64,000 nt of DNA from Allodiplogaster sudhausi (lineage: Eukaryota; Nematoda; Chromadorea; Rhabditida; Diplogasteridae), in the NCBI GenBank assembly GCA_945643635.1, contig CALZFC010000005.1:525001-589000 (forward strand), given 5' to 3'. The position numbers and the translations under genes were made by a program. Below the pieces are notes generated by a model. That model ran no database searches. It was not told where the DNA came from and saw only the letters and a program-made list of their open reading frames with translations. This document shows positions 1 through 9,647 of this stretch, piece by piece (within the stretch, counting starts at the first letter, position 1; each line of letters starts with the position of its first letter).

Positions 1-10
1 TCAAAGATTA

Positions 11-24
<14 letters not shown>

Positions 25-54
<30 letters not shown>
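25..54. repeat. (GA)n microsatellite
   Basis: Perfect GA dinucleotide run at the window start. The purine strand is the plus strand. Confidence 0.9.
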
Positions 55-58
<4 letters not shown>

Positions 59-419
59 GAGCATGGAACAGTTCTGATTGTGAGAGATTGGGACACCCTT
101 TTTTCAACGAACGAAGTATTCGTCGAAAGAATTTTCTTATCGATTTCCGAAATTTCCGTAGTGATACGAACTAAACGTTCAGGATAAAAAGATAAAAATT
201 AATATAAAAAAAAACACAGTCTGTAAAGTCGGCGGCACTTGCCTATATCACATATGATTTGTCACAAAATAATATGGTAATTTGGAGAGAGTGGTAGATC
301 GATAATATACTTTGTGACAGATGTCGCTGAAGTGAGCTACGCATATCGTCGAACATTGCTAAGATGGAGACAATCTACATTTTTGATTGTTTCTTCTATT
401 TTGAAGATCAATAATAAGT

Positions 420-690
420 AAAGAAAGAAAGTACCATCTCTCCTTTCTCTAACTCTCTCTCCCTCTCTCCCTCCCTCATCTCTCTCTCTCTTTCTCAGCC
501 TGTCTCTCTCTCTCAATCAATCTCACTCTCTCTCTCACTCTCTCCCTCATCTTTCTCTTTCTCAGCCTGTCTCTCTCCCTCTCTCAGTCCCTCTCACTCT
601 CTCTCTTTCTCTCCCACTTGCTCTTCTGCATGTCTTTCTCTTTCTCTCTCCATCTCTTCCACTTTCTCCTCCTCGCTCTCACTTTGTCTA
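420..690. repeat. CT-rich imperfect microsatellite
   Basis: Pyrimidine-rich stretch of interrupted CT repeats, with a repeated motif of the type TTTCTCAGCCTGTCTCTC seen at about 492 and 559, so the tract also carries a longer internal duplication. No coding signal is seen from here to about 960. Confidence 0.85.
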
Positions 691-967
691 CAATGAAAGC
701 AGAGATAAAGATAGAGACCTGTTGAATTGTCAGCATCTTTTAAAAAAAGTCGATCACTGAGAACACAGAATAGCTATCATAAGCTTTCGACTGAGAAAAC
801 ACAATGGTTTACGCATAGTACTATGGCGGAGTGGTTTTTCATCGGCAGCTGTAGATGAAAAGTGACATTCCGGAAGCTTTAAAAAAAATAGAAATAATTT
901 GTGTAATCACGCTAACAACAACTGTTGTAAATATATAATTCCACTAATAACTTAATACTGGTCAACA

Positions 968-1105
968 GCATTCGTGGTGTAACTGTAAGCCAGCTGAAAA
1001 GTATTGCCGGTTCGGCCCATACGTCAAGTGCTGCCAAAATGCGCAGTTCGCATCTTGCCATGGTCTGCATTTTTCCGCTCTGGATAGAGAGAAAGAGATG
1101 GGGGA
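968..1105 (+). CDS. possible exon, Cys-rich peptide
   Basis: An exon-like block starts after an AG at 966-967 and ends before a strong donor (gtaagag) at 1106. One plus-strand frame is open and Cys-rich: it begins HSWCNCKPAEKYCRFGPYV and continues with a CC pair and one further Cys, six cysteines in about 30 residues, before running into a charged stretch encoded by the GA tract. That spacing suggests a small disulfide-rich secreted domain, but I cannot name a family. No start codon, signal peptide or convincing partner exon was found; a short open stretch at 1733-1801 (ending QEH and a stop) could be a later exon. The antisense frame is also open, so strand is not certain. Confidence 0.35.
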
Positions 1106-1107
1106 AA

Positions 1108-1260
1108 GTAAGAGAGACGGAGAGCGAGAGAGAGAGGGAGAGAAGAGAGAGGGGAAAGCGAGAAAGAGAAAGAGCAAGTGAGAGAGAAAGAAAAAGAGAA
1201 ATTGAAAGCAAGAAAGATAGAGAGGGGAGAGAGAGAGTGAGTGAGAGAGAGGTGAAGTGT
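1108..1260. repeat. GA-rich imperfect microsatellite
   Basis: Interrupted GA repeats. It produces long Arg/Glu-rich and Leu/Ser-rich open frames on the two strands, which are composition artefacts. Confidence 0.85.
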
Positions 1261-1495
1261 GTCTGATTTATTTGAATTTTCATTCAATATTAATTGTATT
1301 AGTTTTTCTATAACATTTACGTCCCATATGTAATAAACGCGACATTCGTAAAATTTCCCCATGAGAGCACTCGCCACCTACTCATAATTTCAACAAAAAA
1401 AGAGCAGCTTGAAGTTATAAAAGAAATAACAGATTAGTCTATCGGCAACGAAGGCCGGGAAGCGAGAATTCCCTCCAAGCGGAGACGGAGAGACG

Positions 1496-1498
<3 letters not shown>

Positions 1499-1532
<34 letters not shown>

Positions 1533-1732
1533 GAGAAGAGAAGAGAGATATTGAGGGAGACAGGAGAGAAAGAGGAAAGAGAGACAAAGAGAGACAGAAA
1601 CAGAGACAGAGAGAGACAAAGACAGAGACAGAGACAGAGAGAGAGAGAGAGAGAGAGTGGGAGAGAAGAGAAGAGAGATATTGAGGGAGACAGGAGAGAA
1701 AGAGGAAAGAGAGACAGAGAAAGTGAGAGTGA
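1499..1732. repeat. GA-rich tract with internal direct duplication
   Basis: GA repeats containing two near-identical segments of about 60 bp (about 1530-1592 and 1657-1720, sharing gagagaagagaagagagata and the following bases) separated by a CAGAGA-rich spacer. This is a higher-order repeat inside the microsatellite. Confidence 0.8.
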
Positions 1733-1898
1733 TAAGCACCAAGATATGTCCTGTTCCAGCTGCGAGGTGAACCGCGACATGAAGGACAAGCAGGAACACT
1801 AGAAACAGTGGAGAGAAGCAAAGAATCCACGGGTGTGGCCGAGGCGACCCAGGGGCCCTAATTGTAAGAGCGTTTGGCGACCCGTGATCAGACCTCCC

Positions 1899-1938
1899 AT
1901 TCCTGGCTGGTCATGACATCATCATAGCTAGCCAGGAA
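1899..1938. repeat. inverted repeat (hairpin)
   Basis: ATTCCTGGCT and its exact reverse complement AGCCAGGAAT are separated by about 20 bases, giving a perfect 10-bp stem. There is no T-run after it, as expected in a eukaryote. No nearby gene explains it. Confidence 0.6.
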
Positions 1939-2300
1939 TCGCTCAACGCTGTACAACGGCATGTACACTTGCAACCTTCTCTACTTATTATTATTTGTAT
2001 TAGCAAATTATACCTATTTGTGGGATGAGATGTTCGCGGACGTGCAAGGATTGATTAAAATACGAAAGAGTGAGAGAGAGAGACAGAGAGGTGAGAGAGT
2101 GCGGGCAAGAAGAGACCGAGCAAGAGACAGAGAAGAATTAGAAGAAGAAGAAGAAGAGAATCAATGGTTTGAGGCGAAGAATGGCTGCATTTCAATCAAT
2201 CAATCAATCAACAATTTATGAGATAGGAAAAGGAGACTAGAGAGAGAGAGAGATAGGGAGATAGAGGGTATGAAAGAGTCTTGAGATGCAGTATCTACAG

Positions 2301-2480
2301 TACCGTGCAAAAATATACGAACACTAACAGATTTTGCTATATTTTCTTTCAAAGTAGATGAAAGTTGATGAAATTTTCAGGGTTGTTTCTTCATATGGGC
2401 AGACTACAAATAATAGATTATTGGTTTCACTAATCGAAAAAAATCAATAACTCAAAATCACCCAGATTGCACATTTAGGC
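2301..2480. mobile_element. decayed Tc1/mariner-like transposon end
   Basis: The stretch begins CAGTACCGTGCAAAAATA, which resembles the outer end of Tc1/mariner inverted terminal repeats, and continues into AT-rich sequence with the motif AATTTTCAGGGTTGTTTCTT. The same inner motif recurs near 7018 (plus) and in reverse near 18990 inside the duplicated arms. No transposase frame is present, so this would be a solo or internally deleted end. The assignment rests on memory of the TIR pattern. Confidence 0.4.
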
Positions 2481-2755
2481 GTGCTGGACAAAATAATTTA
2501 TTTCTTTGATATTCGGGTAGATCTAATTGGATAAATGGTTTAGATGTATTTTAGAACGTCTCTGCGATAGCTTTTTTATCTAATCGCTGTTTAATCACAT
2601 GCCGTTACATGCTGCCTGCCTTCAGTTCGAGATTCATTCCCTCGGCCTTGGTTCAGAATGATAAAATCGATCATTTATTGTCATACCTATAGTAATAATG
2701 ATGTCCATATATTTGCAGGTAATCAGTGAATTATTTTTTCGACCTCCTCATCACA

Positions 2756-2847
2756 GACAGCCAAAACAGTGTCGAGCAACCAACTCCAAGTCCCACTCCT
2801 CGTTTCAATCAGATTCTTCACGGCGCGGAGTCCTCTGCAAAGCTATC
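2756..2847 (+). CDS. possible isolated exon
   Basis: Between an AG at 2754-2755 and a possible donor (gttacc) at about 2848 one frame reads SQNSVEQPTPSPTPRFNQ and on into an Ala/Ser-rich end. The Pro/Thr-rich composition could be coding, but there is no partner exon, start or stop, and the neighbouring frames are open too. Confidence 0.25.
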
Positions 2848-3094
2848 AAGGTTACCTTTTCCAGCAAAATATATAATTGTTTTCGTATCGAATGCTATTA
2901 CAGGTGTGATTAAAACAGATCTTAAAAACAAAAATTAAAATTAATGGTGCTGATGATAATGCGGGGCAGGAAGAGGAAGAGAGACGGGCTAAGCGTCTGC
3001 AGTCTTGCTGTCATTGTATGTACATAAATGTACAAGAATGTATGTACGTTCATCTCGAGCCACGCGAGACACGATGAGGGAGAGCAGCTCGAGC

Positions 3095-3127
3095 ACGGGA
3101 GAGAGAAAGAGAGAACGAGAGAGAGCA

Positions 3128-3161
<34 letters not shown>

Positions 3162-3215
3162 GAGAGAGAGAAGAGAGAGAAAGAGAGAGAGAAAGAGAAG
3201 AGAGCGAGAGATAAG
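3095..3215. repeat. GA-rich microsatellite
   Basis: Imperfect GA repeats. From 3216 to about 4290 I see no supported gene. Confidence 0.85.
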
Positions 3216-4293
3216 CACGCCGATACACAACCAAGAATCCTTTAACATCTCTGACACATATGACCCTTTACATTTTACGACTCCCTACCGTTTGCTTCTC
3301 AAAGTCGATACCAATGATGTGGAGGGCAGCCGAAAAGAACAGCAGCAGAACGAAGCGAGTGAAGCAAGGCCAGAGAGATGAGCGGAAGAGACACGACACT
3401 GATGCTGGAAAGGAAATGGAACTATTGTTCGAAATATTTATACAAATCAATATTCGATGAAGATACTTCGCAGTCGAACAGTTGAATAGTCCAACAGCCT
3501 AGGAATATTGACAGAGAGGAAATCGTGAAAGACACATGGATATTTTACAAAGCTTGTTTCATTTTAAAAAAAAAGAATGCTTCTATAAGTCAGGAGAGAG
3601 CAGCCCGTCTTGTAGATGCTGATGATAACAAAGCGGGGAAGGGGATGATCGATCGGTCTCCCAACTCCACGAACACTGGGAAGTATTTTTTTATTAATTG
3701 ATTTTAAAACTTTCCTCAACTTTAATATGTGTATCTTTAAAGTACAGCTCATATACTACGGGCAAGGAACAAATGAGCAGAAGGAATTGTGCAAAGATGA
3801 AGTCGGTGGCAGGCGACAAGAGATCTCTTGAAAAAAAATCCAGTTTTGCTACTTCTCATTTGTATTCACTGTGGAATGGTTGAATCAAGATGAATGGAAT
3901 GAAAATGCTAGAATACCCATTCAGGCATTCCTCTCATGTCAGAGCATCTGTGAGGAGAAATATTTGATGAGAAATATAGTGAACGCTTTTCTTTCATTTC
4001 ACATTAGCACTTTACTCTGAACAACCTTAAAGAATGGTTTTCATGGTCGATGACTAATTTTGCAAACACTTCATAATACCACAAAATTTTTTGTGCGGAC
4101 CATTTGCTTGTGCATCGGCAATAAACAGTTGTATTTTTTAACAATGGGGGCCTTATTAGATAAAAATCAATTGTACCTGCTGAATACATTTTGAAAATTG
4201 TTTAGCTCACACGAAAGACTCATAATATTATTCATGTATATTGATGCCGTTATATTCATAGACTTCCTCATATCCTCAAGTCCGAGAGAAAAG

Positions 4294-4544
4294 ATGGCTA
4301 TCGGATTCGCACTCCCCGTCGTCTTCGCCGCGTGCATGGTGACCGCGACGCGTCTGTCGCGTGACGCGATGCGGCGCGCTGACGCGCTCTTCCCCGTCCG
4401 CATCGACGAGCACTACTTGATCGGCATCGACTTCTTCAATGATTCGCAATTGTCACCGGCATTGCCAAGATCCTGACGCACCCGAGCATTCACATTCAGG
4501 CGATTCAGACAAGCAGCATGAGCGACCGTCGCCTTGGTGTATAG
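4294..4544 (+). pseudogene. ORF with apparent +1 frameshift, unknown protein
   Basis: A frame beginning MAIGFALPVVFAACMVTATR has a hydrophobic start and strong G/C third-position bias, as in the clear exons of this window, and runs to GIDFFND at about 4443. There the coding bias moves to the next frame, which reads VTGIAKILTHPSIHIQ and stops at 4542-4544. Read in one frame the first part stops at 4474. I see no splice sites that would join the two frames, so a frameshifted (decayed) gene or a one-base sequence error is likely. I do not recognise the family. The hydrophobic N-terminus could be a signal peptide or membrane anchor. Confidence 0.4.
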
Positions 4545-4657
4545 AGCATATGTTTCCCATTGACCAATGTAAGTATGTACTTGTAAGTATGCACTGCGTC
4601 TTTTTAATGGTCTAACATTTGAACCTTTCAAAGATGATAATAAATTGAGATTCTCAT

Positions 4658-4789
4658 TTATCTGAATGCATCCGTGGAGAAAGCCAGCACAGCCACCAGA
4701 ACGGGATCGCCGACGTAAGCAAAGACTGAGACTTTGCCTTCAAGAGAATCGGAATGTACGGGGAAGTCGACGAGTTCATCTCTTGTCAA
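4658..4789 (-). CDS. possible terminal exon, unknown protein
   Basis: A minus-strand frame of about 43 residues, reading ...GKVSVFAYVGDPVLVAVLAF..., ends at a TAA at 4660-4658. The amino-acid composition is protein-like and a weak acceptor (ACAAG) lies at its upstream end. No other exon of this gene was found, and the plus strand is also open here. It may be a remnant. Confidence 0.25.
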   Translation of the reverse strand: MTRDELVDFPVHSDSLEGKVSVFAYVGDPVLVAVLAFSTDAFR

Positions 4790-5929
4790 AGTTGATAGAA
4801 AGGAAATTTAATAATTGATCGAGAGAATTTTATAAATCAACATTCGACATAAGATGTTGTCCTAGTGGAAGAGCCAAGGAATACGGACATAAGGAAAATC
4901 TTGTAAAGTCAATTCTGTGGTAGATTCCGATCTCTCTCCTGCCCAGGCATATCTTCACTGACTTTCTAACACTATCTGTGCCTCGCTCGCCTTCTTCCTC
5001 TTCTACTTCTCGATGTCTCTCTCCAACTTCTTGGCGGCGTTCAACGTCCACATCGCTGAGATAGTGAAACGGATAGAGAGGACGAGAGCGGCGAGGGAGG
5101 AAGAGAGAAAGAAAGAAAGAGATTGAGAGAGGCAGAGCAAGTAAGAGAGAAAGAGAGAGAGAGAGAGAGATGTGTATGTAGAGAGCGAGAACAAAGAAGA
5201 GTGGGAAGAACCTTTGCATGCAAACATATGACGGCAGATATGGTGTTATGCAACAGGTCTTCCTTCCTTCGTTCCCTTATTAGTGCAAAAAGATGTTCGT
5301 GAGAGATACGAACGCCATTTCTAGTCAAAAGTTTTCGACGCGAAGAGGAGAAAGCAACCAAAACAAGAATGGAAGGCTCCTCGTTCCTCTCCGTTTCCCA
5401 TCAATTGCAACACTCCAGTGATATTGCCACGACTCAGGCTTGAATATATAACTCTCTTGCCATATTTGATGGTTTTGGAAGAGCAGACAGACGATGTGTG
5501 TTGTTTTTTTTTTGCAGATCGTCTCTTCTAATTGAGTTTTATTTTCAATCCCTTCCGAGGCTCTTGTCAAGTTGATAAAAATTATCTTGATCTTCTTGGC
5601 TATCCGAATCTTTGAAATTATATAGATCGAACATATACATAAATAAGATGTAAGTAATTCGTGCGCTATGAACGGAAGATGCGATGATGACTAAGAAATA
5701 AGGAACAAAGAGAAATGTTCAAATGGCATACGAGCATCGCTCTTACTTCTTCACAACGGAAGAGTGAAAGGAATACTCATTGCACTCATCAAGGAGGCAG
5801 AAATCATCTTTCATTTCATTTGTTTTAGCAAAAACTTATTTTGCTATCAAAATCCTACAATCAACTTGCTTGGCAGTCTTAAAAACTGTTAGGAACGACT
5901 GCACAATGTTAACCTTTCAGTGAACAAAT

Positions 5930-6877
5930 ATGTCCGACTCCCTAAACAATTCCAATGTCAATACCGGTGATGCATTGCATCCGCCACACTCGGACATCTC
6001 ATACACTTCCTTCTTTCTCGGCATCTTTGCAACCATCAGGTTCATTTCCTCTCTTTCACAGCGATCACTTGGCTTACACCTGCTCATTTCATGTTCCAGT
6101 AAGATAGTCTAGACTATATAGATAATATCGCAATATTAAATTCTAACAACAACTCTGCTGCCATCTCAATTAGACTTTTTTGCTCTACATGGATAACTAG
6201 TTCTTTTTGGTCATTGCCAGTGTCGTCGCTGTATTCATCTGCCTCGCTGCAGCTGCGTGGTGGTTCCGCACTGCAGAGAGGCACTCCAGACGATATCAGA
6301 TGAACCAGCCAACAGAGCAATGGCCGATGCAACGAATTGGCGAGGTTTCACTCAGATTGAGAGAGAGAGATCGAGAGAGAAAGAGAAAGAGAAAGAGATT
6401 GAGAGAGTGAGATAGAGATTTAAAGAGAGAGATGAAGAGAGGAGAGAGAGTGAGAGAGGGAGAGAAGGAGACGTAGAGAGAGGGAGACAATAGATGATTT
6501 ACTTTTAATCAAGAAATTAAATGGAAAGCTTACAAAAATAAAAAAAAATATCTATTTAAATTTATATGAATTATGATATTCTCTTTTAAAAGTACGCGTT
6601 GCCAAAGCGACCGGCCGAGCTGGACGACATGCTGAAGTTGTGGGCACTTGCGATAACGCGGCCGGGCGGGCCAGAGCAGCTGCCCGTCTACGCCCTCCCT
6701 CATCTTCCTGGCGGCGATCTCGACCCTCAGGGGCCGGTCGGCAACCGACCCGTCTCCCGCTGCCCGTCTTACAACACGGCTTCTTCCTCTGCAGCATCTT
6801 CATCCTCTATTTCTGCACTTCCTGAGCAAGAAGTACAGCCAAGTAGCAATCCAGTCGGGGCAATGCCTTCAGTTTAA
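5930..6877 (+). CDS. small single-pass membrane protein, copy 1
   Basis: Three exons at 5930-6039, 6221-6344 and 6593-6877 join in phase (phase 2, then phase 0) to give about 172 residues. The N-terminal ~25 residues are polar, followed by one hydrophobic segment spanning the exon 1/2 junction (SYTSFFLGIFATI then VVAVFICLAAAAWWF), a basic stretch (RTAERHSRRY), and a long Pro/Ser/Ala-rich tail ending GAMPSV. This looks like a single-pass protein with a short outer/lumenal N-terminus and cytoplasmic C-terminus by the positive-inside rule. An AATAAA directly follows the stop. A 3' splice-site-like AACCTTTCAG lies 9 bases before the ATG. A second intact copy is at 19135-20395. I do not recognise the family. 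Confidence 0.75.
6355..6490. repeat. GA-rich tract in intron 2
   Basis: Starts about 10 bases after the intron 2 donor of the copy-1 membrane-protein gene. The equivalent CT-rich tract in copy 2 (19565-19975) is about three times longer. Confidence 0.85.
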
Positions 6878-7319
6878 AATAAACGTGTCTCCGCCTTGGC
6901 ATTGAGCCAACTTTGTAGTATTAATACATATGTACATACATATAAAGGAACTCTCATTAAACTTGGAATTCTGGTTTTTTTTTACAAAACTTCTTCAAGG
7001 AGGGACATGCTTGAGTAAAATTTTCAGGGTTGTTTCTTTATTCTGTTGGACTTCCAGTAGCAGAATATTGGTTCAACTGATCCACAAACGTGAGCGAAAA
7101 AGTATTTTAAAAACTTCTTAAACTACAATGCGAACAAAACAAGATTCTGAGTGGAGAGAATGATTCCTGAGGTCACAGCAAAGATGCCACCAGAAGGAAT
7201 CCGCTTGGCAGATAGCATCGTCCGGCGAATGCTGCCGAAGTTCATCTCCAATGTGCGACTTCTTTGAATGTTATATTTATACAGATCTCTCATTTTTATA
7301 CATCAGAGATGCAAAGGCA

Positions 7320-7560
7320 GAGCGAGACTGATTGTTAGAGAACGAGAGATAGAAGAGGGTGAGAGAGAGAGAATGAAGAGAAGAGGGAGAGAGAGAGAAC
7401 TAGAGGAGAGAGGAGAGGGAGAGTGAGCGAGAACGAGAGGGAGAGAGAGAGGGAGAGAGAGAGAGAAGGAGAGGATGAAAGACAGATCGAAGATGAATAG
7501 CAGGAGAGGAAGGGAGAGAGAGAGAGAGAGAGAGAGAACGAGTTGGAGAGCGAGATAGAA
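7320..7560. repeat. GA-rich tract in arm 1
   Basis: Imperfect GA repeats near the inner end of arm 1; the counterpart in arm 2 is the CT tract at 18320-18660. Confidence 0.85.
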
Positions 7561-7719
7561 CGGGAGTGAGAATACCGTGGTCTTGCAATCGGTCAATCCT
7601 GAATAAACTACTCGAATTTCAAATTCTCGTGTTTTTCGCGTCGATTTTCCGCCCTCTTTAGCATCAAACTTATGAAGTGATGGCATCGCTGTAGCTGAAG
7701 AGAGAAAAGTGGGCGACGT

Positions 7720-7890
7720 GCTCTTCCTCCTCCTTCTCTCCTCCTCTGCCACGCTCTTCCTCCTCCAGCTCTCTTTCTCTGCCACGCTCTTCCTCCTCCT
7801 TCTCTCCTCCTCTGCCACGCTCTTCCTCCTCCAGCTCTCTTTCTCTGCCACGCTCTTCCTCCTCCTGCTCTCCTTCTTTGCCACGCTCTG
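7720..7890. repeat. 33-bp minisatellite, about 5 copies
   Basis: Tandem units of about 33 bp, each starting GCCACGCTCTTCCTCCTC and alternating between two variants (CAGCTCTCTTTCTCT and CTTCTCTCCTCCTCT ends), so the higher-order period is 66 bp. The unit is a multiple of 3, and the minus strand is open across the array, giving an 11-residue repeat of the type EEERRRRKSVA / EKESWRRKSVA. It lies just inside the inner end of arm 1 and has no counterpart at arm 2. Confidence 0.8.
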
Positions 7891-8708
7891 CCTACGGCTG
7901 CTTCCTTCCCCGTTATTATTAGTAACAAGGGATTTTATTGCTATTCCTAACGTTTAATTATGATGTGAAAATTGTTCATGACAGACTTCAGCGTTACAAC
8001 CAACATGAAAGGGACAGAATTTTCACGGCAACTTCTGAAGTAAGGCGGGTAGGACCTCACGGGATGGCTGGAATAACAAAATATGAATAATTCTTCATCG
8101 AAATTCTTCTCGTATTTCGACGAAGTGTCGACGACTTGGCACTTGTGAGGAGAGCGTGGACTCAGCACCTGAAGACTTCACAGGAAGAATACCCGATCAC
8201 ACGGTTTTGTGCTTAGTTTCTTCTATTCTTTAACGAAATTCGCTTTCTTCTTTTGCTTAGGTCGTTTATCTGTTCTAATTATTAAAAATTGTTGGTTTCT
8301 GGCAGTAAACTTTCCTAAGACTCTTCGATTGCTATTCCGTGTTTTTCGGTTGGTGTTATTTTTTTTATCAATATCGCGTTTTTCTTACCGATTTAACCCA
8401 TTTTTAAAATTAATTTTCGCATAGTTACAACTCCTTCCCCGCATCGGAACTTATGTACTTCTTGACATATATTCAGCATGCATCAATTCGAGGTTCCATA
8501 CCAGTTGACTTGAATTGACTTGAACTATGTATGTACCGCCCTTCCCAATTGAATTAGCTACCTCATTTTTGGCTTCACACACTCGCAGATGGATGAAAAG
8601 ACGATTCAGTTCCGCTGACGATTGTAACTGCCTTATAACAAAGTCTGCTTCATTACAATCAATATTACGCAAAGAAGTTAAAGTTAGACTATTTAAAAGA
8701 AACAAGAG

Positions 8709-8900
8709 TACGGCGAGAACAAAATGAACAGCTAAATTCATATAACGGAAACATACTTAATCCACTTAATCTGACTCTTAACAAGGAAATGAAAGTCGTA
8801 GCGGCCAGCCAACTACAGTAAACAAAACAGATTGGTCCTTCCAACAACTGCGGCTCCTCTACTCTACAGTCTAAAGAGTAATGACTCAAGTAACAACGGT
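8709..8900. repeat. direct duplication, copy 1
   Basis: Similar to 9274-9450: both contain GAACA/GGGGAGAAC..., CTAAATTCATAT.GG, AAGC/ACATACTTAAT.CACTTA, and end in TAAAGAGTAATGACTCAA.TAACAAC. Diverged, with small indels. Confidence 0.7.
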
Positions 8901-9273
8901 AGGTATTAATTCAGGAGGGCTGCATAAACCTATGGCTGCCTAGACTTGGAGGGGGGGGGGGTAAAATATGGTCTATCAGGCCATGGTAACCTATATAGTT
9001 TAGACCGGATGAGTTAACGTCTGAGGTATCAAGTCAAATTGTGGGGGATGGAAGCCTCGACCTGGAGGGAGTGGAGGGGGAGGGTAAAAAACGGTCTACG
9101 GTCTAGTATAAGAAACCAGTTTAATATGACGACCTCACAGAAGAGAATAAACAAACCGTGAGACTCATTTAGATACCGATTTAGTAAGAGGAAAAGAAAC
9201 GAGCTATAACGATAACAAAGAAACGAACACAAGCTACAATGCACACGTAGCACAGAGAAATTATTATTAGGAG

Positions 9274-9450
9274 AAACAAGGAACGGGGAGAACTATAAGA
9301 CAAACTAAATTCATATGGCGGAAGCATACTTAATTCACTTACCTTTGAGTCTTAACCAAAAAAAAGAAAGTCGAAGCAGCCAAGGAACTACAGTTAAAAA
9401 AAATAGATCGATCTAACAACTCTTTAAAGAGTAATGACTCAACTAACAAC
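9274..9450. repeat. direct duplication, copy 2
   Basis: Second copy of the 8709-8900 sequence, same orientation, about 565 bp downstream. Confidence 0.7.
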
Positions 9451-9647
9451 AGGTAGTTTACTAAATAGAAATAAATGTCCTTGAAACTTTGAAAATGTCG
9501 AAATAAATGTCAAAATAAACTATAAAAATAAATGTCAAATCGGAACAAATGTGTGGTGGACAAAACAAAATGAACTTCAATAAACTTGAACTAAACACAA
9601 AAAATTCTAATGGAATACATTAAAACAAGGGGGGAGAGATTGGGGGT

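Larger units (their letters stand above)
5055..7660. repeat. inverted duplication, arm 1
   Basis: Matches the reverse complement of about 18215-21265. Shared landmarks in order: the GA tract and CTCGCCGCTC-type sequence at the outer end, about 850 bp of 5' flank, the three-exon membrane-protein gene, its 3' flank with the GGGTTGTTTC motif, the block around 7140-7310, the GA tract, and GAGGGCGGAAAATCGAC (reversed) at the inner end. The arms differ by point changes and by microsatellite length. The ends given are where similarity stops by eye. Confidence 0.85.
7900..9640. other. no supported gene; local duplications
   Basis: AT-rich sequence without a convincing gene. A short minus-strand piece at about 8031-8075 (PSREVLPALLQKLP then stop, after a TTCCAG) could be a terminal exon, but it has no partner. 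The region contains the direct duplication listed separately and two GGAGGGGG...GTAAAA...GGTCTA blocks at about 8945 and 9064. Confidence 0.5.

Noticed and set aside
1039..3381. Long Arg/Glu-rich and Leu/Ser-rich open frames
   Set aside because: They are the forced translations of GA/CT repeats on either strand. No splice context, starts or bias; the same holds for such frames at 16840, 18269, 19559, 29785, 33156, 39463, 46066 and 47606.
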